DNA of 14,234 nucleotides from CAYVBJ01 sp964415185 (GCA_964415185.1 CAYPZI010000070.1:1-14234); one strand, 5' to 3'. Counted from the first letter of the stretch, positions 1-7,142 are shown. Translations and numbers: made by a program. The notes: generated from the sequence alone by a model not told the origin.

Positions 1-46
1 GTTCGTTGTCAGTTGTCGGTTGATTACAAAGCAACCACGAACAACG

Positions 47-140
47 AACCACAAAGAACGTACAACGAATTAACGAATCCGGTACAAATCTGATACAACT
101 ACAAAATCGCGACTTGAACTTTTACGGTAAGTCAGGAGTT
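47..140 (+). repeat. 94-bp dispersed intergenic repeat, copy 1
   Basis: This segment aligns without gaps to 13474-13567 in the same orientation, with 84 of 94 positions identical by my hand count. The most conserved core runs from ATCCGGTACAAATCTGAT through AAAATCGCGACTTG. Both copies lie on the 3' side of a minus-strand gene (SNF2 here, DUF779 at the other end). Sequence beyond the 94 bp does not match between the copies. It is likely a member of a genome-wide intergenic repeat family; the function is unknown. Confidence 0.85.
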
Positions 141-210
141 CTGAAATTGCAATGAAAATGAAAAAAAGCAAATTAGCAGCAATTACGGGTGTTTTGATTG
201 TGCTTGCGTT

Positions 211-300
211 GATATGCGATTGGCGATATCCGGTATCCGATTTGCGATTGATATGATACCCTCTGAAAAGAAGCAGATCGAATATCGAAAACCGCATATC
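211..300. repeat. Imperfect inverted repeat (22-bp arms, 46-base spacer)
   Basis: The arm at 211-232 and the reverse complement of 279-300 agree at 18 of 22 positions without gaps; both begin GATATGCG. Transcription in either direction could form a long hairpin. It sits between the dispersed 94-bp repeat and the 3' end of the SNF2 gene. It lacks the uninterrupted GC-rich stem plus T-tract expected of an intrinsic terminator. Confidence 0.6.
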
Positions 301-335
301 AAGTATCGTATATCCAAAATCAAATAGTACATTTC

Positions 336-357
336 AAAAACGCGGGTCACGGCCCCG
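336..357 (-). terminator. Possible weak terminator at the SNF2 stop codon
   Basis: Read on the minus strand, CGGG (357-354) can pair with CCCG (346-343) around a 7-base loop, followed two bases later by five T residues (340-336). The stem is all G-C but only 4 bp and overlaps the last codons and stop of the SNF2 gene. It is a candidate only. Confidence 0.3.
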
Positions 358-2989
358 ATAACTTGAAACGCATTACAATCTCTCCGGTTTTTTTGTCAAT
401 TTCTACTTTTTTATTGCCGAATTCAGCATTATTTCCTGTGCTGATTTTGTAGAGTCCTGCAAGAAACTCCATTCCCTGGTTCATGACCTTTTCCATATTT
501 TCCAAATTCTCGTTGTCAGCAGGGCTTTTAATTTGCTCTTTCCCATTCTGAGGATTCGAATCAGCCAACGGTTGAATATCTTTATCCACCTCAATTAATA
601 TTTCTTCTTCTTTCTCCTCATCTTTAATTTCTTGCATATCAAATTTTGCCTGATCAATAGTTTCAAATTCGTTCATCATCTCCTCGATCTGGCGGATGAA
701 TTGAGAACGTCCCGATGAAGAAAAATCGACTATATCTGCATTCATGTCTTCATTTAATACATTATCAAAAAGGTTCTGTTTAAGAGTTAATCCCGATGCA
801 ATTTTGGTCTCAATCGAATTTTTACTAACCAGATTGATTACCGTAAGTTTTTTACTTTTTTGTCCCAGGCGGTCGATACGGCCAATTCGTTGATTTTTCT
901 TTGCCGGGTTCCAGGGCAGCTCAAAATTGATAACGGTGTCGGCCATTTGCAAATTCAATCCCGATCCGCCTGCCTCTGAAGAAAGAAACACATTACAATG
1001 AGGATCATCCTCAAATTTTCTGACCAGTTTACCCCTGTTTTTTACTGCTACATTTCCACTCAGTTGTACAAAACCGATTCCCTCTTCTCTAAGCATTTTA
1101 CCTATCAGTGATAACATGGTCACCCATTCCGAAAAAATGATAATTTTGGAATCCGACTTCGGGATGTTCAGATTCTCTTTCAGGATAATTCTCAATTCGC
1201 GAAGTTTGGGCGAAATGAATGTCTCTTTATCCACCAAAAAAGTAGAGTCGCAAACCATTCGCATGTTATTAAGCAACAGCATCAGCCGCTGCTGATCATA
1301 CGGAGTCATAAATTTTTTACGAAGTAGGGTCGCAACTCCTTTGGCATAGTTCATATGATACATCATCTGATCCTCATGTAATTCGACCGGAACAATCATT
1401 TCTGTCACACTTGGCAGCTCACTGATTACCTGACGTTTTTCCCGGCGAATCAGGATATCCCCGAGGCGTTGCTTTAAATCCTGTAAATTGTAATATCCTG
1501 TTATTTTGTTGGTTTTATTTTGATCGAAATAACAGTGTTGGTACGAAAATTCCCATAATGGAGCCAAAAAGTATGGATCAATAAACTGTAGAATTGAGTA
1601 CAAATCGATGAGCCGGTTTTCGATAGGAGTTCCGGTGATAACCAGTGAGTGTTTTCGTTTAATCTGTTTGATGGAGTGAGCTGTAATCGTGGTATAATTT
1701 TTAATTCGCTGTGCCTCGTCTAGAATCACAAAATCGGGATCCATCCGGTTGATTTCATGAAGATCCCGCAGTACGGTTTCATAATTAATAATTACAAAAT
1801 ATGCACTGTTATTCCGATAAATTTCTTCCCTTTGTTCCGGAGTTCCCTCTGCAACAACAGCTTTTTCGTCGCAAAATTTTTCGATTTCCAATTTCCACTG
1901 CTCTTTTAGCGAGGCCGGACAGATAATCAAGGTTTTTTGAAAGCCAAAAATCTCTTTTTTCATAACGGCGGCGCCAATCGCCTGAAGGGTTTTACCCAGT
2001 CCCATCTCATCAGCTATAATAGCACCTTCTCTGAATACTGCAAATTCTATCCCTTTTTCCTGATATGGAAACAAACGGGCTTTTAACAGTGACAGATTCA
2101 GTTTATGATTTTTTTTGATATCCTCGAGTGCATAGTGATCATATAGTTTGTTAATTTTTTCTTCTACCTCAGGCCTGATTTTTATTTCGGGGTAATTACG
2201 TGATTCCTGCAAAAACGACAAAAAACCTGTAAGCTCAGAATCTTCCAGAAATTTTTCCCCTTTAAAATATTTGTCAATCAATTGCTCGATTCCCGGCTCC
2301 ATATTATGAGGATAATGCCATGTAACTTTATAATCATTCAGCGGGTCAAGATAAATTTCTACAAACGGATATGTTTTATTCAGACGCTCAAACAGGTCTG
2401 AATCTCCCTTCAGCTTCCGGAAGGCAAAAAGCAGATGTTTGGTTGTTCCAAGTTTGTTGGTTTTTAAATCGGGATTATTGATATATCCCGTTTCATTTTC
2501 AAAATCCCTTAAGGTGATTTTATACCGGTTGTCTTTTTCTGTAACCAGTATATGCTCTCCATAGATATTATCTGCAAATTCTATCCGGTAATTGGCTTTG
2601 GCTGCCTTTTCCCGGCGTTCTTCCAATACACGTTTCATCATTCCTTCACGGGTATATACCTTTCCTTCCACCGGGACTTTTGGTGCAATTCTTTCCATCT
2701 CTTCAGCTATTTGCAGCAATGCAGCAAGGGCCTGACTGTCCCATGACATTGATTTTCCGCCTCTTTTACAGGATAACTCTTCTTCCGGTGAAATTTCAAT
2801 GGTCAACACATTCTCTTCTTTTTCATCAGAAAAAAGAACTTCAAAATAATCTTTCCCCTGGCTCATGATCTGAGTACTGCCATTAATGTAAAGAGCATAA
2901 CCCCGTTTATATTCCTGTGAAGTCAGCAGCGATTCTTCCCGCAGTTGATAAATTTTATTTCGGATGATGTCTAAGGTTGATTCTTTCAT
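347..2989 (-). CDS. SNF2-family helicase-like ATPase with a cysteine-less SWIM-like region
   Basis: An 880-residue SNF2/Swi2 superfamily ATPase, a DNA-dependent translocase expected to remodel nucleoprotein complexes; the bacterial substrate is unknown. The ATPase core spans about 300-760: FPYQEKG (307-313), Walker A DEMGLGKT (327-334), Walker B DEAQ (424-427, rather than DEAH), TGTP (452-455), IIIFSEW (616-622), EAGGSGLNLQ (672-681) and the arginine-finger motif QRIGRIDRLGQ (700-710). Upstream, 155-193 resembles the SWIM zinc finger of bacterial SNF2 proteins, including NKLGT.KH, but the three expected cysteines are I170, N172 and T183; only H185 remains. An acidic stretch (about 784-802) lies near the C-terminus. 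Start: ATG at 2989 with A/T-rich DNA upstream. It is transcribed away from the acyl-CoA dehydrogenase operon. The family assignment is secure; the SWIM-relic reading is inference. Confidence 0.95.
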   Translation of the reverse strand: MKESTLDIIRNKIYQLREESLLTSQEYKRGYALYINGSTQIMSQGKDYFEVLFSDEKEENVLTIEISPEEELSCKRGGKSMSWDSQALAALLQIAEEMERIAPKVPVEGKVYTREGMMKRVLEERREKAAKANYRIEFADNIYGEHILVTEKDNRYKITLRDFENETGYINNPDLKTNKLGTTKHLLFAFRKLKGDSDLFERLNKTYPFVEIYLDPLNDYKVTWHYPHNMEPGIEQLIDKYFKGEKFLEDSELTGFLSFLQESRNYPEIKIRPEVEEKINKLYDHYALEDIKKNHKLNLSLLKARLFPYQEKGIEFAVFREGAIIADEMGLGKTLQAIGAAVMKKEIFGFQKTLIICPASLKEQWKLEIEKFCDEKAVVAEGTPEQREEIYRNNSAYFVIINYETVLRDLHEINRMDPDFVILDEAQRIKNYTTITAHSIKQIKRKHSLVITGTPIENRLIDLYSILQFIDPYFLAPLWEFSYQHCYFDQNKTNKITGYYNLQDLKQRLGDILIRREKRQVISELPSVTEMIVPVELHEDQMMYHMNYAKGVATLLRKKFMTPYDQQRLMLLLNNMRMVCDSTFLVDKETFISPKLRELRIILKENLNIPKSDSKIIIFSEWVTMLSLIGKMLREEGIGFVQLSGNVAVKNRGKLVRKFEDDPHCNVFLSSEAGGSGLNLQMADTVINFELPWNPAKKNQRIGRIDRLGQKSKKLTVINLVSKNSIETKIASGLTLKQNLFDNVLNEDMNADIVDFSSSGRSQFIRQIEEMMNEFETIDQAKFDMQEIKDEEKEEEILIEVDKDIQPLADSNPQNGKEQIKSPADNENLENMEKVMNQGMEFLAGLYKISTGNNAEFGNKKVEIDKKTGEIVMRFKLSGP

Positions 2990-3269
2990 GCCACAATTTT
3001 ATAACAAGTTTTTGCCTTAAAGATAGATCAATAAAAACTCAAGGTAAAAGCAGTAGTAAAATATTTTTCCATATTGCCAGTAATATTCAACTTGAAAGCG
3101 GGTGGGTTTTTTTTCGTTTCCATTTCGTAAACCAAAGTAACCAAACTCCTCGAATTTGCAGGTAAGCAAAATTTTTATATTATTGAATGGTTATACTAAT
3201 AACAATGTTTACAGACGAAATTCGTATCTTTGAGTCACGATCAAGTAAATAAAAATCAAATTATAAGGT
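2990..3269. other. Divergent intergenic region between SNF2 and acyl-CoA dehydrogenase genes
   Basis: This 280-bp gap must hold promoters for both directions. The plus-strand promoter is visible at about 3206-3232. On the minus strand TATCTTTA (3025-3018) matches the -7 consensus at all fixed positions but the last, without a well-spaced -33 element. No RNA gene or convincing small reading frame was seen. Confidence 0.5.
3206..3232 (+). promoter_or_regulatory. Bacteroidota-type promoter for the acyl-CoA dehydrogenase operon
   Basis: TATCTTTG at 3225-3232 matches the TAnnTTTG -7 consensus of the Bacteroidota housekeeping sigma factor exactly. A T-rich TGTTT (3206-3210) sits near where the -33 element would be, but the usual TTG core is not clear. 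Transcription would start about 30 bases before the TTG start codon at 3270. Confidence 0.6.
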
Positions 3270-4817
3270 TTGAATACAGACATCGCCAAATCACTAAACA
3301 TTAGTAAAGACATCCACTCATTTTTAGCGTATTACCGCGAAAAACTGAATGAACTGTTTACCGAGCGCAACGCAGAAAATGAATTGACCTCATCAAGAGG
3401 CCTGCCTCCGTATGTGTTGCGTCAAATTCTGGAATGCAATCCGTTATCTGCATTTATCCCTTCCGAATATGGCGGGCGCGGTTGTAAAACTTACGAAGCC
3501 TTATCGATGCTGGAGACATCGTCATACCAATCTCTCCCTCTTTCTCTCATGATGGGGATTAACGGAGCGCTTTTTTTGCAGCCTCTTGCCAATTACGGGG
3601 ATGAAAATGTGAAAAAATCTGTTTTCCAAAAATTCCTTAAGGAAAACAACATGGGTGGGCTTATGATAACAGAGCCTGATTTCGGCTCGGATGCCCTTAA
3701 AATGCAGACTGGTTTTGTGTTTGACCCGGATAAGGAGCAATACAGAATTAACGGAACCAAGCATTGGGCAGGTTTGACCGGGTGGGCAGATTTCTGGCTG
3801 ATTACGGCAAGAGAGGTTGACAGCGAAGGCAACCTGGGCAGGGATGTCGGATTTTTTGTGCATGACAGTCGTGACGGCGGTATTGAAGTGGAAGAATACT
3901 ACAAGAATCTGGGCCTTTACATGCTTCCGTACGGACGAAATCAAATCGATATCTCTATACCGGAAGAGCAAAGGCTGCATCCTGAAAGCACAGGCCTGAA
4001 AATGATGCTCGATATTTTGCACCGGAGCAGGCTGCAGTTCCCGGGTATGAGTACCGGCTATCTACACAGGGTACTAAATGAGGCGATGGAACATTGCAAG
4101 GAGAGGTTTGTCGGCGGTGCAAGCCTGTTTAATTACGACCAGGTAAAGGAAAGGCTTGCCAGGCTGCAATCCTACTTTACAGTTAGCTCTGCTATGAGTT
4201 TTTATACAAGCAAAAACGTTCCGCTTAATCAGGATACGTCCAAAATGGAAGTTGCAGCCAATTCCATCAAATCGGTTGTAACAGATTATATGCAATCAGC
4301 GGCTCAATCATTTTTACAGCTTGTGGGAGCCAAGGGATATCGAATAGACCATTTAGCCGGCCGTTCATTGGTTGACAGCCGTCCGTTCCAGATCTTTGAG
4401 GGATCAAATGATATACTTTACCAGCAGATTTCGGAGTCTCTTATTAAAATGATGAGAAAACTCAAAGTGACGAATCTCTATGATTTTCTGAGTTGTTATA
4501 AACTGACTGAAAACGCTTCAGGATACTTTAAGGATACACTCGATTTCGAAATTGATTATCAGTTACCCCAGCGTAAACTTGTTCAGCTTGGCCGGGCTAT
4601 CGGCAGAATCGTGGCTATGGATATGACAATTGATATGGGTAGAAGCGGATTCAACAGTGATTTGGTAGCCAACAGCATTAAGGTGATTTCGGAAGAAATT
4701 GAGAGTATCATAGCCGGCTTGCATTATAATAAAACAGCTACGGTTTTTGAAGATTACGAGGATAACAGTTCCTGGATGGATTTTCATTTCGATAATTCCC
4801 GAGATAGTTCTCAATAA
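3270..4817 (+). CDS. Acyl-CoA dehydrogenase family flavoprotein with C-terminal extension
   Basis: A 515-residue member of the acyl-CoA dehydrogenase superfamily, FAD enzymes that oxidise acyl-CoA to 2-enoyl-CoA in the cytoplasm and pass electrons to ETF. Visible signatures: FIPSEYGGRG (62-71), the flavin/substrate motif ITEPDFGSDA (133-142), and QIFEGSNDILY (374-384), in which E377 is at the catalytic base position of many family members. The usual fold ends near residue 390, leaving an extra C-terminal segment of about 120 residues, so the protein exceeds the common length of about 380. The start is TTG: an in-frame TAA lies at 3264-3266 and no ATG occurs before the conserved domain. The sirtuin gene begins 5 bp after the stop, so co-transcription is likely. 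The acyl substrate cannot be read from the sequence; an acyl-CoA oxidase-like role is a less likely alternative. Confidence 0.92.
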   Translation: MNTDIAKSLNISKDIHSFLAYYREKLNELFTERNAENELTSSRGLPPYVLRQILECNPLSAFIPSEYGGRGCKTYEALSMLETSSYQSLPLSLMMGINGALFLQPLANYGDENVKKSVFQKFLKENNMGGLMITEPDFGSDALKMQTGFVFDPDKEQYRINGTKHWAGLTGWADFWLITAREVDSEGNLGRDVGFFVHDSRDGGIEVEEYYKNLGLYMLPYGRNQIDISIPEEQRLHPESTGLKMMLDILHRSRLQFPGMSTGYLHRVLNEAMEHCKERFVGGASLFNYDQVKERLARLQSYFTVSSAMSFYTSKNVPLNQDTSKMEVAANSIKSVVTDYMQSAAQSFLQLVGAKGYRIDHLAGRSLVDSRPFQIFEGSNDILYQQISESLIKMMRKLKVTNLYDFLSCYKLTENASGYFKDTLDFEIDYQLPQRKLVQLGRAIGRIVAMDMTIDMGRSGFNSDLVANSIKVISEEIESIIAGLHYNKTATVFEDYEDNSSWMDFHFDNSRDSSQ

Positions 4818-4822
4818 TCTCT

Positions 4823-5524
4823 ATGTCGCAGAAAATTGTCGTTTTAACCGGTGCGGGTATGAGCGCTGACAGCGGCTTGGCTACTTTCCGTGACAGCGGT
4901 GGGTTATGGGAAGGCTATGATGTGTATGAGGTAGCAACCCCGGAAGGATGGAATTCAGATCCTGGAAAAGTTCTCGATTTTTATAACAAGCGCAGAAAAC
5001 AGGCAGCACAAGCTGAGCCAAATAAAGGCCATCTTGCCCTTGCAAGACTTGAGGAAAAATTCGATACAACTATCATTACCCAGAATGTTGATGACTTGCA
5101 TGAAAGGGCCGGATCATCAGACGTAATTCATCTGCACGGACAACTCAACAAGGTGAGAAGTGAAAAAAATGAAAATCTTATTTATGACATAGGCGATAAA
5201 GATATTCACATAGGTAACAAAGCTGATGACGGCGCCCAGCTCAGGCCTCATGTCGTCTGGTTCGGAGAAATGGTCCCGAAAATCGAAAAAGCATCTGAAA
5301 TAATACCGGACTCGGACATTTTTATTGTTATCGGCACATCTCTGGTTGTCTATCCTGCCGCGGGCCTGGTCGATTTTGCTCCTGGGAATGCAGAAAAATA
5401 TATAGTGGATCCGTCAATACCTGAAATCCAAACCGGTGATAACTGGCAGCATTACAAGGAGAGAGCATCAGAAGGTGTTCCCAAAGTCGTTGACAAATTA
5501 CTAAATGAATATAAACAAAGTTGA
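4823..5524 (+). CDS. Class III (CobB/SIRT5-like) sirtuin, NAD-dependent protein deacylase lacking zinc cysteines
   Basis: A 233-residue sirtuin that would use NAD+ to remove acyl groups from lysine side chains in the cytoplasm. Motifs in order: GAGMSADSGLATFR (10-23, NAD binding), TQNVDDLH (86-93), HLHG (103-106, catalytic H105), WFGE (146-149) and GTS (171-173). FYNKRR (53-58) places Y54 and R57 as in the YxxR motif of SIRT5 and E. coli CobB, which in those enzymes favours succinyl, malonyl or glutaryl lysine. The protein contains no cysteine at all, so the four-cysteine zinc site of most sirtuins is missing; residues 110-143 form a short replacement module. From memory, similar zinc-less class III sirtuins occur in Bacteroidota. 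It is the middle gene of a tight cluster, 5 bp after the acyl-CoA dehydrogenase and 3 bp before the SGNH gene. Confidence 0.93.
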   Translation: MSQKIVVLTGAGMSADSGLATFRDSGGLWEGYDVYEVATPEGWNSDPGKVLDFYNKRRKQAAQAEPNKGHLALARLEEKFDTTIITQNVDDLHERAGSSDVIHLHGQLNKVRSEKNENLIYDIGDKDIHIGNKADDGAQLRPHVVWFGEMVPKIEKASEIIPDSDIFIVIGTSLVVYPAAGLVDFAPGNAEKYIVDPSIPEIQTGDNWQHYKERASEGVPKVVDKLLNEYKQS

Positions 5525-5527
5525 ATT

Positions 5528-6418
5528 ATGAGCAATAGGAAAGCATCGGAAAAAGAGAAAGAAGCACTTGAGAAATATCTTTTGCAGTTTTTAAATATTG
5601 AAAAAAAATATCCTTTGTTGCCGGGAATCGACAATAAGGATGCCATTGCACAGTTGATCGGCATTGAAACGGAGGAACTCGACAAGTTCAGGGAGTTGTT
5701 TGATGAGAATGCCAAAAAAGCTGCAATCGAACTTTTGAAAGATGAGGAGGTTACCGGATGGATTGATTCCATTCCATTTGAGCCTTCGGATAAAATTATA
5801 GCCATCGGCGATTCTATAACCGATGACTTACAGGGTTGGTTTTCGATCCTTGAACACCTAATTCAAATCGGACTCGATTCGGACATTGAGTTCATGAATG
5901 CCGGTGTTTCGTACAACACCAGTTCGGAAGCACTGAGAAGGCTGCATCAGGATGTACTGAGCAAAGATCCCGACTGGGTTATTGTAGCACTGGGCACGTT
6001 CGATGCAATACGCCTGCCAATCGCTCCCGAAAGAACGCTGGTTCCGCTTTCAGAGACGTGGGAAAACCTGACCACAATTGAAGACGCAACCAAAGAAGTG
6101 ACTGAAAACCCCTTGATCTGGATTACCCCGCCTCCTGTTGTCCCTGAATTACTGGATGGAATGGAACTTTTTGATTTCAGAATTGAGGAAAAGGACCTGT
6201 TTAATATCCGTGAAATCCTGACGGGAAAAACCGGCTATATCGTTGATCCTTTGGGTAAGCGGATGGGGAAACCACCTGAATCCTGGTATTACCTTAGTGA
6301 TGGTGTAAATCATTCACTATCAGGACATTTGAATACCGTTCGGGAATTAATAAAAACCCTGGCAACTGCTGAAGAAAAAAAGGGAACAGCCCTGAAAAAT
6401 GAAGATGATGAAAACTGA
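5528..6418 (+). CDS. SGNH/GDSL-family hydrolase-like protein with altered catalytic blocks
   Basis: A 296-residue protein with a charged, mostly helical N-terminus (about 1-85) before an SGNH-hydrolase core, a family of serine esterases, lipases and deacetylases. Block I is clear: IAIGDSITDD (91-100) with nucleophile S96. Block II glycine is likely G126 in FMNAGVS. Block III reads LGTFDA (155-160), with F158 where the oxyanion asparagine of G-x-N-D is expected. Block V reads DGVNH...GH (D258, N261, H262, H267), with histidine one place later than in D-x-x-H. The family fold is well supported; activity is uncertain. No signal peptide is seen, so it should be cytoplasmic, and the C-terminus (281-296) is a charged tail. 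It starts 3 bp after the sirtuin gene and is probably the last gene of the operon. The substrate is unknown; an acyl ester or thioester would suit its neighbours. Confidence 0.8.
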   Translation: MSNRKASEKEKEALEKYLLQFLNIEKKYPLLPGIDNKDAIAQLIGIETEELDKFRELFDENAKKAAIELLKDEEVTGWIDSIPFEPSDKIIAIGDSITDDLQGWFSILEHLIQIGLDSDIEFMNAGVSYNTSSEALRRLHQDVLSKDPDWVIVALGTFDAIRLPIAPERTLVPLSETWENLTTIEDATKEVTENPLIWITPPPVVPELLDGMELFDFRIEEKDLFNIREILTGKTGYIVDPLGKRMGKPPESWYYLSDGVNHSLSGHLNTVRELIKTLATAEEKKGTALKNEDDEN

Positions 6419-6426
6419 GGTTTTCA
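6409..6426. terminator. Small hairpin at a convergent gene junction
   Basis: TGAAAAC (6409-6415) and GTTTTCA (6420-6426) form a perfect 7-bp inverted repeat around a 4-base loop. It spans the stop codon of the SGNH gene (6416-6418) and, on the other strand, the stop of the facing gene (6426-6424), which are only 5 bp apart. It could end transcription from both sides, but the stem is A/T-rich and has no long T-tract. Confidence 0.35.
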
Positions 6427-7089
6427 GAAGTTAACTTTCAGAGACATTACCTGAATTGCGGGACTGATTTTTGAATTCAATTCGCCTGAATCACCAAATG
6501 TAGTGGTGCTAATAATCGAGGGTTTTATTAAATCAAATTCAGTGCTTCCTGATTTTGATGCGTAAAAAGAACCCCGGTCGAGAAAACCGTTGGAACCGAG
6601 TGTCAGGTTCCTGTTAGCCAGGAAAAAAGCATCCACAAGTCCAAAGGCAAAGCCGGTCCATGCGCCTGCTCCGGAACCTATTCTTACGCCATCGGCAAAT
6701 GAGTCGCCCGAGAGCAGTATCACAGCAGTGCCAATCGCCGCACCTCCGGCAGCTCCGTAAAAAGTGTCCAAAAGAATGAGAATGGAAGTGTTGTTTCCAT
6801 CGTTAAATGTGCCTGATATATAAAATTCCTGGTTTTTTGGTTTGGAAATAATGTCGTAAATAGCAATTCCGGCACCGCCGAGAATACCGGCACCCACACC
6901 GATACGCATGGGGCCGAAGTCACTTGAATTTCTGAGACCCATCGTTGCGGCTCCCAAAATGGTCCCGGTAACGGCTCCGTTTACAAGATTTCCTCCAAGA
7001 ATTTCAATGCCCTGTGCTTTAAGTTTAATATGAAGACAGGATAGTGCGATTAAGACGGTAAAAAATAAAAGTGATGTTTTTTTTAACAT
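6424..7089 (-). CDS. Secreted glycine-zipper protein of unknown function with internal duplication
   Basis: I do not recognise a named family. The 221-residue product begins with a signal peptide (K3-K4, hydrophobic 7-20, KAQG at 24-27), probably cut by signal peptidase I near A25. The mature part has two related glycine-rich hydrophobic hairpins at about 36-83 and 110-157, offset by 74 residues, with aligned marks G38/G112 and R62-I-G/R136-I-G and GxxxG-type spacing as in membrane glycine zippers. The C-terminus (about 158-221) is polar, strand-like and ends in phenylalanine, as many outer-membrane proteins do. An envelope location is therefore inferred. It lies 53 bp downstream of the SDR gene on the same strand, so the two may be co-transcribed. 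C18 does not sit in a good lipobox. Confidence 0.75.
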   Translation of the reverse strand: MLKKTSLLFFTVLIALSCLHIKLKAQGIEILGGNLVNGAVTGTILGAATMGLRNSSDFGPMRIGVGAGILGGAGIAIYDIISKPKNQEFYISGTFNDGNNTSILILLDTFYGAAGGAAIGTAVILLSGDSFADGVRIGSGAGAWTGFAFGLVDAFFLANRNLTLGSNGFLDRGSFYASKSGSTEFDLIKPSIISTTTFGDSGELNSKISPAIQVMSLKVNF

Positions 7090-7142
7090 GGGGATTGTAG
7101 ATAGCAGGTAGATTTTCAGGAAAAATAAACAATCTCTTCGAC

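Larger units (their letters stand above)
1..346. other. Non-coding, repeat-rich intergenic region 3' of the SNF2 gene
   Basis: No convincing gene is present; the one minus-strand reading frame (70-297) has no recognisable domain and lies largely on repeats. The region is built of short recurring words. The first 60 bases contain several copies of an AACGAAC-type word, including an inverted pair at 1-9 and 41-49. The 94-bp dispersed repeat occupies 47-140. An imperfect inverted repeat pairs 211-232 with 279-300. The rest (301-335) is rich in TATC/GATA words. It may continue to the left of the window. Confidence 0.75.

Noticed and set aside
70..297. Minus-strand 75-residue reading frame overlapping the 94-bp repeat
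   Set aside because: No domain or signal is visible. In the second repeat copy the same frame is broken by a stop, and the differences between copies show no third-position bias, so the similarity is at DNA level.
3522..4022. 166-residue minus-strand frame inside the acyl-CoA dehydrogenase gene
   Set aside because: It overlaps a strongly supported gene in full, has no domain and looks like a compositional shadow; the same holds for the opposing frames inside the aminotransferase, E1 and SGNH genes.
7034..7042. Lipoprotein signal at C18 of the glycine-zipper protein
   Set aside because: The residues before the cysteine (A-L-S) do not fit the lipobox, which needs an aliphatic residue at -3; a signal peptidase I site near KAQG fits better.
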